Source: Spirochaetales bacterium (GTDB taxonomy: Bacteria; Spirochaetota; Spirochaetia; SZUA-6; JAFGRV01). Taken from it: a stretch of 64,000 nucleotides of DNA. Positions within the stretch are counted from its first letter, which is position 1; each line of letters starts with the position of its first letter. A program made the translations under genes and the position numbers. Below, in pieces: positions 19,101 to 27,611 of this stretch. The notes under the pieces were generated by a model. That model saw only the letters and a program-made list of their open reading frames with translations, made no database searches and was not told the origin of the DNA. The stretch lies in the NCBI GenBank assembly GCA_016930085.1, contig JAFGHO010000057.1, positions 67,233 through 131,232 on the forward strand, given 5' to 3'.

Positions 19101-19387
19101 GAGTCGACGCGCTTTCGTTCTGCAAGACACATACGGGACCCGTGCATCTTCTCCTTACCGATGTCATCATGCCCGAAATGAACGGCAAACAGCTTTTCGA
19201 TGAATTGAAAAAACTGATTCCCGACCTCAAAGTCCTCTATATGTCCGGATATTCGGGAGACATAATTTCGGATCAGGGAATTCTGGACTCGAAGACCAAT
19301 TTTATCTATAAGCCTTTTTCGATTAATGCACTCACCCATAAAATTCGTGATATTCTCGATACATATGAGAATCCGTCGGTGGGGTAG
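16175..19387 (+). CDS. Hybrid sensor histidine kinase (PAS-GAF-PAS-PAS-PAS-HisKA-HATPase-REC)
   Basis: A 1070-residue, apparently soluble kinase. The order by motif is: a PAS-like region (about 20-125), GAF-like (140-300), three PAS-like regions (310-430, 440-550, 560-675), a dimerisation/phosphoacceptor helix with H703 in GGIAHDFNN, the N box (LVNLAINARQAM, 809-820), the G1 box (DTGCGMD, 858-864), the G2 box (GKGTGLGL, 882-889) and a C-terminal receiver with D996 in LLLTDVIMPEMNG. The third PAS carries CVNCPVMKAIAAG (498-510), a CxxC found in some redox-associated PAS domains. No transmembrane helix is seen, so it senses a cytoplasmic cue. No separate response regulator adjoins. The start ATG at 16175 has little Shine-Dalgarno support. 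Confidence 0.92.
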   Translation: MNEVLTESDGVQKKKKETELFSGNNQEMVIIVDSAGIIRFFYQTDSDARLQDAIGKSLRHYVCSEHWPLIQRAIDRVGKTGSVIRFELHPPEGAYEKIRYAVEAGPLMEKENIMGVVFVIKNIARTNESRVTHRKGLGFETLISTISSLFINVSYSRIDEAIVSALGDVAQFVDVSCVAVFIFEPKGKKMMTTHEWCKHPDDSILDIHRKLSFNHAFYKKLSLFETISITKPEDLNGYSKKEWKKKETFRSILIIPMEYKGNLYGAIGFCSRRGEQRDWNGELTVLLEFISAIIVNALERKKSEEATQKKTARLQGILNAAKHVSFVITDTHQDETAIREFSPGAEHIFGYKKEEVIGKPVSMLHLPEDTDELNEVIERIKNGEIGFIGESTMVRKNGEKFPAFFSSYPIVSADGEIDALLRIAIDMTKQKETERALIRAEQEKALILSSVSEHVTYQDTSLKIIWANRAACESVGLTHDKIEGRQCFEIWHGRDIPCVNCPVMKAIAAGTPAEGEMTTPDGRIWLVKGYPVKSKKGDLMGVVEVTRNITPLKLAEKKLRLTMFSIEHAAVATLWIEPDGRLGYANINASSLLGYSRDELLSLTVFDIDPTMDEQQWKYYWKKIKEKGSGRLETRHRKKDGTLLSVDVIANFLEFEGDEYVFIFVHDITGRKKAAEEKKQLEEQLIQAGKMEAIGRLAGGIAHDFNNILTGMQGYLHFIMQSLDNDNPIQKDIEEIKKAIERAAGLTGQLLAFSRKQVIAPRVLNLNHIVDEAKKMLARIIGEDIILHVKHGKSLKNIKCDAHQIDQILVNLAINARQAMANGGTICIETRNIRLDEEFCISSPEIKPGKYVLLRFADTGCGMDKETEKHIFEPFYTTREQGKGTGLGLATVYGIVKQHHGLIKVHSAKGRGTVFRIYFPATDYSIQQENEKEGFAAHDAKEGETILLVEDETMVRTFTKRLLSMHGYIVVDLTNGVDALSFCKTHTGPVHLLLTDVIMPEMNGKQLFDELKKLIPDLKVLYMSGYSGDIISDQGILDSKTNFIYKPFSINALTHKIRDILDTYENPSVG

Positions 19388-19388
19388 G

Positions 19389-19440
19389 GATATCCCGGAA
19401 GCGATATCCCGGAAGCGATATCCCGGAAGCGATATCCCGG
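19389..19440. repeat. 14-base tandem repeat (3.7 copies)
   Basis: The unit GATATCCCGGAAGC occurs at 19389-19402, 19403-19416 and 19417-19430, with a partial fourth copy at 19431-19440. It begins two bases after the kinase stop codon. The copies are identical, which suggests a recent expansion. Confidence 0.95.
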
Positions 19441-19591
19441 ACATTTCATGAGGACTCAAGAAGGTATTGTCGCCGGGTAATCGGCGTTAATGCGGTTTTC
19501 TCACGTACAGTTATAAATTAACGCTAACTTGTTTCAATATAAATAATTGATTTAAATACCCAAAAACAGTTTGTATTGTGAGAAAAGCGGG

Positions 19592-20269
19592 TTAATCGGT
19601 CTTCGTTTGTGTATGAATCCCGGGATAACCGGAGATCCAGTCGACGAGGGCCGTCAATCCGTCTCCCCGTAACGCCGATATGTGGAAAACGGGAGAACCG
19701 AAATTCACCTTTTTGATATAGTCCATACAATCCTGCAGACGAAAGGGCACGTGGGGAAGCAGGTCTGTTTTTGTCAAAATAATCGCTTTGGATTCCCTGA
19801 AAACAAGGGGGTATTTTATGGGTTTATCCTCGCCTTCGGTGACACTCAAAACGACGATTTTTGCATGTTCACCGATGTCGAATTCTGCGGGACAGACCAG
19901 GTTTCCGACATTTTCAACGATAACATAATCGATATCGCGAAGCGGAAGGTCGCGAAGTGCATGGTGTACCAGTTTCGCTTCGAGATGACAGATGCCGGAA
20001 GTAAGAAGCTGGCTGACGGGAATATGAAGGGCGGCAAGCCGGTCGGCATCATTGGTTGTTTCGATATCGCCTTCGAGGACGGCACACCGATGTTTTTCCC
20101 GGATGATCGGTATGATTTTCTCGAGGAGGGCGGTCTTTCCGCAGCCGGGAGAACCGATGATATTGAAAAGGGTAATTCCGTTTTCGGCACAGAGTTTTCT
20201 TGTCTTCTCCGCCCATTCGGCATTGTGACCCATAAGGTCACGATAGACTTTGACTGTTTCGCTACTCAT
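19592..20269 (-). CDS. hypB: Hydrogenase nickel-incorporation GTPase HypB
   Basis: A 225-residue SIMIBI-class GTPase that delivers nickel to [NiFe] hydrogenase precursors. Seen: the P-loop GSPGCGKT (39-46), the ICHLEAKLVHHAL segment carrying the Cys-His metal site at the GTPase dimer interface, NVGNLVCPAEFD, and TKTDLLP as the guanine-binding motif. It lacks the N-terminal CxxCGC high-affinity site and the His-rich stretch found in some HypB proteins, so it should be a minimal form. The start codon overlaps the end of hypA by 8 bases, indicating translational coupling. The hydrogenase it serves is probably the split one encoded at 20.9-41.3 kb. Confidence 0.95.
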   Translation of the reverse strand: MSSETVKVYRDLMGHNAEWAEKTRKLCAENGITLFNIIGSPGCGKTALLEKIIPIIREKHRCAVLEGDIETTNDADRLAALHIPVSQLLTSGICHLEAKLVHHALRDLPLRDIDYVIVENVGNLVCPAEFDIGEHAKIVVLSVTEGEDKPIKYPLVFRESKAIILTKTDLLPHVPFRLQDCMDYIKKVNFGSPVFHISALRGDGLTALVDWISGYPGIHTQTKTD

Positions 20270-20621
20270 TATTGTATTCGACCTCCAGCTTTTCCAGATA
20301 CATTTCGTTTCCCGTTATCGTTTCGAGGTCCGGAGCACCGCAGTGCCCGCAGAGAAAAACGGGATATGTGATTTCAGCCTGCTTCCCGCATGCATTGCAC
20401 CGGCAGACGATCGGGACTACATCGATGATCAGGCGTGAGGACTCGGCGACGGTGTCTTTCGTCAGTACCTCAAAGGCGGTTTCAAGGGATTCGGGAACGA
20501 TCTGATGAAGTCCGCCGACGACAATATGGGCGGCAATCAGGCGTTTGGGCCGCGGGGAAAGCTTTTCGTATTCGGAAACCACCGCCTCGACAAGATTACC
20601 GCATAACGAGAATTCGTGCAT
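20262..20621 (-). CDS. hypA: Hydrogenase nickel-incorporation protein HypA
   Basis: A 119-residue metallochaperone. It begins MHE, giving the N-terminal nickel ligand H2, and has two zinc-binding Cys pairs, CNAC (75-78) and CGHC (91-94), as in all HypA proteins. It passes nickel with HypB to the hydrogenase large subunit. It is the first gene of the short hypAB operon, divergent from the membrane-arm operon starting at 20880. The other Hyp proteins (C, D, E, F) are not in the window. Confidence 0.95.
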   Translation of the reverse strand: MHEFSLCGNLVEAVVSEYEKLSPRPKRLIAAHIVVGGLHQIVPESLETAFEVLTKDTVAESSRLIIDVVPIVCRCNACGKQAEITYPVFLCGHCGAPDLETITGNEMYLEKLEVEYNNE

Positions 20622-20771
20622 GTATTATTAATACTCATTTTTATATGTCTCTGTAAAGGCTTGTCTCGTAACTTTCTCTTTACTCCCGAAAACCAACGGG
20701 AAGATTACCGGTTGTCCGGCGCCGTATGGCATGAAATTCCGGTCAACTTGTGTGAAAAAAAATAATATTTG

Positions 20772-20801
20772 TTGACCTTTGAGTGGCAAGTATTCTATAA
20801 T
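20772..20801 (+). promoter_or_regulatory. Sigma-70-type promoter for the hydrogenase membrane-arm operon
   Basis: TTGACC (20772-20777), an 18-base spacer and a perfect TATAAT (20796-20801). The first gene starts at 20880, leaving a leader of about 70 bases. No further operator is obvious. Confidence 0.7.
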
Positions 20802-20879
20802 GCATCCATAAAAATAAACGCTGCTATAAAGATGAGTTGACAAAATGAATTACTTCGGAAAAAATGGAGAATCAAAAGA

Positions 20880-21827
20880 ATGGATGTGATGAATGTATTG
20901 AGGAATATATTTCTTTTTTTGATCTTCCCCGGTTTTTTCTTTACCGCAATTATCGGGCTTGTTTCAACGTGGGTGGATCGTAAAGTGACGGCACTGGTTC
21001 AGTGGAGGAAAGGGCCTCCGTTTTTACAACCATTCTATGATGTCGTTAAACTCCTTGGCAAGGAGACCATTCTTCCGAAAAACGGCAACAGCTTTGTTTT
21101 CCTCGCGGCACCGGTTTTAGGTATTGTGTGTGTTTCAATCGTTTCTTCGATTCTCTGGACCTCAAATATTTATGGAACATCGTTCGTCGGTGACCTGATC
21201 GTCGTTATCTACCTGATCACTGTACCGTCGATCGCACTCATCATCGGCGGTTCGGCCTCGGGTAATCCACTTGCTTCACACGGGGCAGGAAGGGAAATGA
21301 AGCTGATACTCGCATATGAACTCCCATTTCTGCTTTGCATCGCCGTTGTCGTCCTTAAAGCGGACGGAAGCATACGGATTGCCGATTTAATGCGAACACC
21401 CCTTACGGGAAGCGTTTCCGGCGTTATCGCTTTTATTGTCGGGATTCTTGTCGTTCAGGCAAAACTGGGATTCGTTCCCTTTGATATTGCAGAGGCGGAA
21501 ACTGAAATTATCGCCGGTCCCTATATCGAATATTCCGGTCCGCCGCTTTCGCTTTTTAAGATGACACAGGCCATGATGCTTTTCACGCTTCCGGTGCTGC
21601 TTGTCACGTTGTTTCTCGGCGGTTTCAGTTTTATCGGACTGGAAATACTATGGTCGATTTTAAAATTTATCCTTATTCTCGTCGTCATTATCGTGATTAA
21701 AAATACGAATCCGCGAATACGTATCGATCAGGCGATGAATTTTTTCTGGTTCGGATGCGGGATCATATCACTGATCGCGCTTGGCCTTGCGATCGCGGGG
21801 AAAATATATCAGATACCATGGTTGTAG
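20880..21827 (+). CDS. NuoH/HyfC/MbhM-like membrane anchor subunit of group 4 hydrogenase
   Basis: A 315-residue protein with about eight membrane helices, of the respiratory complex I subunit-1 family. Seen: WVDRKVTALVQWRKGPPFLQPFYDVVKLL near the N-terminus, the charged-loop segment SHGAGREMKLILAYELP, and the conserved FVPFDIAEAETEIIAGPYIEYSGP loop that docks the peripheral arm near the quinone-like cavity in complex I relatives. In energy-converting hydrogenases this subunit links the Ni-Fe arm to the ion-pumping arm. It is first in the plus-strand operon, behind a near-consensus promoter. A 167-base gap separates it from the next gene. Confidence 0.92.
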   Translation: MDVMNVLRNIFLFLIFPGFFFTAIIGLVSTWVDRKVTALVQWRKGPPFLQPFYDVVKLLGKETILPKNGNSFVFLAAPVLGIVCVSIVSSILWTSNIYGTSFVGDLIVVIYLITVPSIALIIGGSASGNPLASHGAGREMKLILAYELPFLLCIAVVVLKADGSIRIADLMRTPLTGSVSGVIAFIVGILVVQAKLGFVPFDIAEAETEIIAGPYIEYSGPPLSLFKMTQAMMLFTLPVLLVTLFLGGFSFIGLEILWSILKFILILVVIIVIKNTNPRIRIDQAMNFFWFGCGIISLIALGLAIAGKIYQIPWL

Positions 21828-21994
21828 CAGCAAGATAACGCCGGATGCCGGTCACCGGCGGGACAACGATTATGAATGAGATACGGCAATCGGAGGTCGC
21901 GACATATCAGCAATCTTCGATTGCGACGTTTATATAAAACGACGGTAAAAGAAGGGGTTAATCATCTTCATCGTCAAGCGAGCAGGGGGAGAAA

Positions 21995-23860
21995 ATGGAC
22001 CTGGTATTACTGCTATTGTTACTTGTTTTTGCACCGATCGGCGTCGGCGTACTGTTATTTCTGTTGCCCGGCAAAATAAGGTTTTTGAGAGAAATCGTTT
22101 CGTTCATTGTTACGGCGGCAGCTTTTGCGGTAACATTTCCCCTCTTTTTTCAGAAAAATCTCTCGTATATACTTACGCTTGTTTCACTTGAATCATTCGA
22201 TTTCAGTCTGAGATTTACCCTGAATCCTTTCAATTCGTTTCTGCTTATTTTCCTTACGGGTTTCGGGTTGCTCGTCGCCATATATTCATTTTCATATATG
22301 GCGGGAAAAGAGCGCCGTAAGGAATATTATTCCTTTCTTCTTGTCACCGTGGGTGCGGGTTGCGGAATTCTCGTATCGGATCACTTTCTGTTTTTTCTCA
22401 TATTCTGGGAAGTCGTTTCAATCTCGCTGTATTTCCTCGTTTCGACCGGAACAGACGTATCGCGCGAGGGGGCGACAAAGACAATGGTCATGATCGGCGC
22501 TTCAGATGCCTGCCTTTTCGCCGGGATCGGCGTTATCTGGTATATCACCAAAACATTTACCATGAGTGACATCACCGTTCTCCTCAACACCCCGTTGAGC
22601 TATCTCGCGTTTTTTCTCGTGCTTACGGGCGCATTGACAAAAGCGGGGTCGATGCCCCTTCACACATGGATTCCATCCGCAAGCAAAGGAAGTCCTGCAT
22701 CGGTAATGGCGCTTCTTCCCGCATCAATTGACAAACTTCTCGGTATTTATCTGCTTCTCTTGATCACACAAAAGCTGTTTGAAATTACCTTTATCGTTCC
22801 CCTCCAGATCATGCTGATGTCGATCGGGGCGGTTACCATTATTGTGGCCGTTATGCTCGCCCTCGTTCAGCACGAACTTCCGAAACTCCTTTCCTATCAT
22901 GCGATCAGTCAGGTCGGATATATGGTTTTAGGCATCGGCACAATGACCCCGATAGGAATCGCGGGCGGTATCTTCCATATGCTCAACAATTCGCTTTACA
23001 AAAGTTCCCTTTTTCTCTGCGGCGGCGCTGTTGAAAAGAAAACCGGAACTAACGATCTCGGTGAGCTGGGCGGACTTGCAAAGGTGATGCCGGTGACGTT
23101 TGCCTGCTCTATTATCGCCGCGCTTTCAATTTCCGGGGTACCGCCGCTTAATGGATTCGCATCGAAATGGATGCTTTACCAGGGTGTCATCGCCTCGCCG
23201 GCAGGCCGGTTCTCATATATATTCCTGATGATTGCGATGTTCGGGAGCGGTCTCACCCTCGCTTCATTTATCAAAGTGATTTATTCGATATTTTTAGGAA
23301 GAAAATCAAAAGTGACCGAAACGGTGAAAAAGGAAATAAACGCAGGTATGTTGATTCCCTCCGTGGTCCTTTCGATTTTCTGTATTGTCTTTGGCGTCGT
23401 CTATTTTCTTCCCGTGAATCAATTTATCACCCCGTCCCTGGAAACCCTCGGTGTCGGTTCACTTTCACAGACGGGATTCTGGGACGCGCCGGTCGCAACG
23501 GGATTTCTCCTGCTGGGTATTCTTGTCGGTATTCTCATTTACGCGGTGGGGAGGGCAAAGAAACATTCCCGGACCGTAGAGACCTATTACGGCGGAGAGA
23601 TACTGTCCAATGAAGAAATCAGGGTACCCGGTACAGATTTTTATAATACGATCAGGAATATGAAGGGGCTGAAATCACTTTATAACGTGCAGGAAAAAGG
23701 GTGGTTCGATCCCTACGAATTATTCGGAAAAGTGGGTGACGGGATCACATTTGTATTGAAAAAACTGCACAACGGGAAATTGCCCTTTTATCTGTCATGG
23801 ACGGTTGTGGGATTAGTTGTTTTGATTGTCACCTTGATTTTGACGTATTTTATGGGATAA
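21995..23860 (+). CDS. NuoL/HyfB-type antiporter-like membrane subunit
   Basis: A 621-residue protein with about 14 hydrophobic helices, of the proton-conducting membrane transporter family (NuoL/M/N, MrpA/D). Seen: the E-containing helix region FLIFWEVVSISLYFLV, GSMPLHTWIPSASKGSPASVMALLPAS with the conserved Lys, HAISQVGYMVLGIG, and ALSISGVPPLNGFASKW. These are the ion-path residues and broken helices of the family. The C-terminal tail (from YYGGEILSNEE) resembles the linker regions in formate-hydrogenlyase antiporter subunits. A second such subunit occurs at 25256, so the complex may have two ion channels. Confidence 0.9.
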   Translation: MDLVLLLLLLVFAPIGVGVLLFLLPGKIRFLREIVSFIVTAAAFAVTFPLFFQKNLSYILTLVSLESFDFSLRFTLNPFNSFLLIFLTGFGLLVAIYSFSYMAGKERRKEYYSFLLVTVGAGCGILVSDHFLFFLIFWEVVSISLYFLVSTGTDVSREGATKTMVMIGASDACLFAGIGVIWYITKTFTMSDITVLLNTPLSYLAFFLVLTGALTKAGSMPLHTWIPSASKGSPASVMALLPASIDKLLGIYLLLLITQKLFEITFIVPLQIMLMSIGAVTIIVAVMLALVQHELPKLLSYHAISQVGYMVLGIGTMTPIGIAGGIFHMLNNSLYKSSLFLCGGAVEKKTGTNDLGELGGLAKVMPVTFACSIIAALSISGVPPLNGFASKWMLYQGVIASPAGRFSYIFLMIAMFGSGLTLASFIKVIYSIFLGRKSKVTETVKKEINAGMLIPSVVLSIFCIVFGVVYFLPVNQFITPSLETLGVGSLSQTGFWDAPVATGFLLLGILVGILIYAVGRAKKHSRTVETYYGGEILSNEEIRVPGTDFYNTIRNMKGLKSLYNVQEKGWFDPYELFGKVGDGITFVLKKLHNGKLPFYLSWTVVGLVVLIVTLILTYFMG

Positions 23861-23875
23861 GGAGAGAGGTGGAGT

Positions 23876-24436
23876 ATGGGACTTATCGAATTATTTATAC
23901 TTGTCATTATGATATTCATCGTTTGCGGTGCGTTGATCGCCGTGGAAACGAAAAACCTTCTGTCCGCCGTGATTTCGCTGGGTGTGGTGGGGTTCGGACT
24001 TTCGATCGCGTTTCTTTTTCTCGGCGCCCCGGACCTGGCGATTATCCAGATTCCGGTCGAAGTCATCCTCCTCATCCTCCTCATCCGTGCAACAATCGGC
24101 CGGGATGTAAAGACGACTGCGGATCATATCAGCTGGCCGGCTCTGATCGGTATTGTCTGCGTGATGATCGGTTTTATTGTTTTCGCATGGTTCGCGTTCA
24201 ATAATCTGAATGAGTTCGGCAAGCCGGTATTCGATACCGTCGCGCGCTCGGCTTCAAAGACATATATCGAAAACGGAGGTGCGGAAACCGGCGCCATGAA
24301 TATTGTCAGTTCGGTAATCCTCGATTATCGGGCCTATGACACGCTCGGTGAGGCGACGGTCCTGTTTACCGCGATTATCGGGGCCCTTGCCATATTGCGG
24401 GGGCGGGCAAAAAGAAAAGAGGAAGAAAAAAAATGA
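23876..24436 (+). CDS. MbhD-MbhE-like fused subunit (MrpA C-terminal type)
   Basis: A 186-residue protein with about five hydrophobic helices. Its first part (1-75; VETKNLLSAVISLGVVGFGLS, then GAPDLAIIQIPVEVILLILLI) matches the DUF4040/MbhD domain. Its second part, with VSSVILDYRAYDTLGEATVLFTAIIGA, matches MbhE. In Pyrococcus MBH these are two proteins, equivalent to the C-terminal end of MrpA; here they are joined. It has a good AGAGAGGTGGAG site 15 bases after the preceding gene, and overlaps the next gene by 4 bases (ATGA). Confidence 0.85.
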   Translation: MGLIELFILVIMIFIVCGALIAVETKNLLSAVISLGVVGFGLSIAFLFLGAPDLAIIQIPVEVILLILLIRATIGRDVKTTADHISWPALIGIVCVMIGFIVFAWFAFNNLNEFGKPVFDTVARSASKTYIENGGAETGAMNIVSSVILDYRAYDTLGEATVLFTAIIGALAILRGRAKRKEEEKK

Positions 24437-24912
24437 AAGGGATGTCACTTATCGTAAAAACAATCGCTCGCTGGGTGAAAGTATTCATTCTGCTTTTCGG
24501 CGTCTATATTACCATTACCGGCCACCTTACCCCGGGCGGGGGATTTGCCGGTGGGGTCATTATCGTCTTTCTCTATATTCTCATCGTACTGGCATACGGT
24601 AAAGACGAGGCGTTCAAACGATCGCCGAAGAAGCTTTCACAGATATTCGATTCGGGCGGAGCGCTCGTATTTCTGACAGTCGGTATTCTGGGTTTTTTCT
24701 TCGGCGGTATTTTCTTTGACAATTTTATTCAAAAGATGTTCCCGGGCGGCGAGTTCGAATTGCTGAGTGCCGGAACGATCCCGATCAACAATATCGCCAT
24801 TTGTTTCAAGGTCGCCGGATCACTCTTCAGTGTCTTTCTGATTCTATCCGTGTTACGCATCAGGGAGACAAACGGCCGGAAGGAATATATACAGGATATG
24901 GAGGAGGAATAG
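24433..24912 (+). CDS. mrpB: MrpB/MnhB/MbhF-like subunit
   Basis: A 159-residue protein with four hydrophobic helices. Seen: GHLTPGGGFAGGVIIVFLYILIVLAYG, the MnhB-family signature. In Mrp antiporters and MBH hydrogenases this small subunit is part of the module thought to handle sodium. It overlaps the preceding gene by 4 bases and is followed after 5 bases by the MrpC-like gene. Confidence 0.9.
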   Translation: MKGMSLIVKTIARWVKVFILLFGVYITITGHLTPGGGFAGGVIIVFLYILIVLAYGKDEAFKRSPKKLSQIFDSGGALVFLTVGILGFFFGGIFFDNFIQKMFPGGEFELLSAGTIPINNIAICFKVAGSLFSVFLILSVLRIRETNGRKEYIQDMEEE

Positions 24913-24917
24913 ATCGG

Positions 24918-25259
24918 ATGGTTTTTACCCTTTGTTTTGCTGTTTTTGTTATAGGCCTCTATTGTGCGTTAACAAAGAAAAATATAATCAAGATCGTGAT
25001 CGGACTCACCCTTATGGAATACAGCGTCAATCTCTTTCTTGTCATGCTCGGTTACAGAAAAGACGGGATAGCCCCGATCAGGACCCGGGGAATCATCGAT
25101 TTTCTCGAAAGAGCCGTTGATCCGCTTCCCCAGGCCCTTGTCCTCACCTCAATCGTTATCGGTCTGGGCGTCACCGCCATGGCTATCGCGATTTGCATAA
25201 GGCTGTATCAGCGATACGGCACCTTTGACATCATGGAGATCAGGAGATTAAAAGGATGA
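24918..25259 (+). CDS. mrpC: MrpC/MnhC/MbhG-like subunit (NuoK family)
   Basis: A 113-residue, three-helix protein of the NuoK/MrpC family. Seen: the conserved Glu in LTLMEYSVNLFLVMLGY and the DPLPQALVLTSIVIGLG motif with its second acidic/His helix. The start is ATG at 24918, which places the first helix at the N-terminus; an upstream in-frame start would give a non-membrane leader overlapping mrpB. It overlaps the next gene by 4 bases. Confidence 0.9.
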   Translation: MVFTLCFAVFVIGLYCALTKKNIIKIVIGLTLMEYSVNLFLVMLGYRKDGIAPIRTRGIIDFLERAVDPLPQALVLTSIVIGLGVTAMAIAICIRLYQRYGTFDIMEIRRLKG

Positions 25260-26797
25260 AAGAATTGATACCTCTCTTTGTCATCATTCCATTGGGCGGC
25301 GCGTTCCTGACAATCCTCGTGAGCTGGAAGTTTAAAAGACTTTCGGATATCTTCGGCATCTTCGCAACGGGCGGACTGCTCGTGTGCGCGATCATGCTTC
25401 CGGTAACCGGGACGGGCGGTACGTATAACGTCGGGGGATGGCCGTTGGGGATCGGCATCAATTTTGTTATCGACGGTTTTTCCACCCTTATGCTTATTAT
25501 CATCAACCTTGTCAGTTTTGCCGCCACCATATTTTCGATATCATACATGACCCAATACAGCGCCAAGTACAAATATTATTCGCTGTTTCTGCTTATGGTC
25601 GCCGGAATGAACGGTGTCGTTTTGACCGGCGATATGTTCAACCTTTTTGTCTTTCTTGAAATCGCATCGATAGCTTCGTATGCCCTTGTCGCTTTCGGCT
25701 GCGAACAGGAAGAACTCGAAGCATCGTTCAAATACCTGGTGTTGGGAAGCATCGGTTCGACGCTTATTTTACTCGCCGTAGCTTTTCTCTACGGGATCGC
25801 GGGTTCTCTCAATATGGCGGCGATATCGACGGCCTTGTCCGGTATACCGGGTAATCTGCTGACTATGTTCATCGCGGCTTTGTTTATCGTCGGATTCGGG
25901 ATTAAGGCGGCACTGGTTCCCTTTCATCCGTGGCTGCCGGACGCGCACCCGTCGGCACCCGCGCCCATATCGGCAATGCTCTCCGGAGTTCTCATCAAAG
26001 CGCTCGGTATCTATGCATTGACGAGGGTGTTTTTCAACGTAATCGGAGTATCACCATTTTTTGGAATCGTATTGATGATTCTCGGCGTTCTTTCGATGAC
26101 GATCGGTGTGTTTCTCGCGGTCGGCCAATGGGATTTCAAACGGCTTCTGGCATACCACAGTATCAGCCAGATGGGGTATGTGGTACTCGGGATCGGTCTC
26201 GGCGCGTATATGATCGCAGAAGGAGGTCCGGTACTCGTTTCCGGTTTTGCATTACTCGGCGGTATCTTTCACCTTGCCAATCACGCCGTCTTCAAATCGC
26301 TGCTTTTTCTCTGCTCGGGATCGGTTCAATACGCGACCGGTACCCGTCAGTTGAAAGAAATGGGGGGACTGAAGGAAAAAATGCCGGTGACCCGGTTTGC
26401 AACGACCGTCGCTTCGCTTTCGATAGCCGGTGTCCCGCCGTTCAACGGGTTCTTCAGCAAACTCGTGATCGTGATCGCGACAATTATGGCCGCACTCTAT
26501 AATCCGGTGTTTCTTGTGTTGACCTTTTTCGCCCTTCTTGTCAGTTTCGTCACGCTGGTTTCTTTTCTCAAGGTGCTTCGCTATACATTTCTCGGAATGC
26601 TAAAAGATACATTCCGGCAGATAAAGGAATCACCGGCGGCAATGGGCATCGCGATGGTTTTTCTTGCCGTTTTTTGCATCGGGATGGGGATCCTGCTTGT
26701 TCCCCAGTTGCGTGAAGTCCTGCTCGATCCGGCGGTAGATGCGCTGGCGGGCGGTCTGAAGTACGCGGAAAATGTTGTTGCGGGATATATTCCGTAA
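25256..26797 (+). CDS. mrpD: MrpD/MbhH-like antiporter subunit (NuoM/N family)
   Basis: A 513-residue protein with about 14 hydrophobic helices. Seen: FNLFVFLEIASIASYALVAFG with the conserved Glu, GFGIKAALVPFHPWLPDAHPSAPAPISAMLSG with the Lys and broken helix, AYHSISQMGYVVLGIGLG, and SIAGVPPFNGFFSK. It is an ion-translocating subunit homologous to MrpD and complex I NuoM/N. Its start overlaps mrpC by 4 bases. It is tightly followed by the MrpE-like gene. Confidence 0.92.
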   Translation: MKELIPLFVIIPLGGAFLTILVSWKFKRLSDIFGIFATGGLLVCAIMLPVTGTGGTYNVGGWPLGIGINFVIDGFSTLMLIIINLVSFAATIFSISYMTQYSAKYKYYSLFLLMVAGMNGVVLTGDMFNLFVFLEIASIASYALVAFGCEQEELEASFKYLVLGSIGSTLILLAVAFLYGIAGSLNMAAISTALSGIPGNLLTMFIAALFIVGFGIKAALVPFHPWLPDAHPSAPAPISAMLSGVLIKALGIYALTRVFFNVIGVSPFFGIVLMILGVLSMTIGVFLAVGQWDFKRLLAYHSISQMGYVVLGIGLGAYMIAEGGPVLVSGFALLGGIFHLANHAVFKSLLFLCSGSVQYATGTRQLKEMGGLKEKMPVTRFATTVASLSIAGVPPFNGFFSKLVIVIATIMAALYNPVFLVLTFFALLVSFVTLVSFLKVLRYTFLGMLKDTFRQIKESPAAMGIAMVFLAVFCIGMGILLVPQLREVLLDPAVDALAGGLKYAENVVAGYIP

Positions 26798-26819
26798 AAA
26801 AGAAATAGAAGGAGGATGC

Positions 26820-27329
26820 ATGCGTAAGCTGGCATTATTTATATTTTCATTTATCATCTGGTATCTATTGACCTGGCCGTTTGATTTCACCACACGGACT
26901 TTGGATTGGCAGATGTTGATCGCGGGTTGTATCGTCTCGCTTCTTGCGACTATAATTCTGGGAGAAGTATTCAGGAAGCATAAGCACAAACGATTTGTTC
27001 TCCTGCGATATTTCTGGGCGCTTGCCTATATTCCGGTTCTTTTTTATTACATGCTGCTCGCGAACTTCGATGTTCTCTACCGGGTCGTTCATCCGGCCAT
27101 GCCGATCAATCCCGGTATTGTCAAGGTGAAGACGAAACTCACTACCGATACCGGAAAAACGGCGCTGGCAAACTCGATAACGCTTACCCCCGGCACACTC
27201 ACCGTGGATATAAACTCGGACGGTGTCATCTATGTGCATTGCATCAATATAAAGGAAACAAAAACGGTAGAAGCGACACAAGAAATCGTCGGCCGGTTCG
27301 AGAAAATTCTCGTAAAAATATTTGAATAA
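26820..27329 (+). CDS. mrpE: MrpE/MnhE/MbhA-like subunit
   Basis: A 169-residue protein started at ATG 26820, which follows GGAGGATGC. It has two or three N-terminal helices and a cytoplasmic C-terminal domain with SITLTPGTLTVDI, the MnhE signature. In MBH (as MbhA) it sits at the far end of the sodium module. An in-frame start 48 bases upstream would remove the clear ribosome site and add a charged leader, so it is not preferred. Confidence 0.9.
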   Translation: MRKLALFIFSFIIWYLLTWPFDFTTRTLDWQMLIAGCIVSLLATIILGEVFRKHKHKRFVLLRYFWALAYIPVLFYYMLLANFDVLYRVVHPAMPINPGIVKVKTKLTTDTGKTALANSITLTPGTLTVDINSDGVIYVHCINIKETKTVEATQEIVGRFEKILVKIFE

Positions 27330-27344
27330 AAAAGGGAGTAACAG

Positions 27345-27611
27345 ATGAATGCGATCTATGTGATATACTTTGCCGTTCTGGGTGGCTGTTGTTTTCTCTG
27401 CCTGATAAGGATTTTGTTGGGTCCGACGGCCCCCGACCGGACAGTGGCTATCGATATTTTGGGTATTGTCATAGTCGGATTCTGTGCGTTGCTGGCCGTC
27501 ATCACAAAACAGGATTTTTATATCAATATCGCCATTGCATGGGGATTGCTGAGTTTTATCGGGACGATTGCCCTGGCAAAATACCTCGAAGGGAGGGGAT
27601 TCGATGAATGA
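27345..27611 (+). CDS. mrpF: MrpF/MnhF/MbhB-like subunit
   Basis: An 88-residue, three-helix protein. Seen: LLGPTAPDRTVAIDILG, the MnhF signature, and ITKQDFYINIAIAWGLLSFIGTIALAKYLEGRG. It has a good Shine-Dalgarno site (AAAGGGAG) and its 3' end overlaps mrpG by 8 bases. Confidence 0.9.
   Translation: MNAIYVIYFAVLGGCCFLCLIRILLGPTAPDRTVAIDILGIVIVGFCALLAVITKQDFYINIAIAWGLLSFIGTIALAKYLEGRGFDE

Noticed and set aside
19389-19440. CRISPR array remnant
   Set aside because: The repeats are 14 bases, directly adjacent and without spacers.
19682-20371. Plus-strand 229-residue frame across hypBA
   Set aside because: It is a shadow of two well-supported, translationally coupled genes on the other strand.
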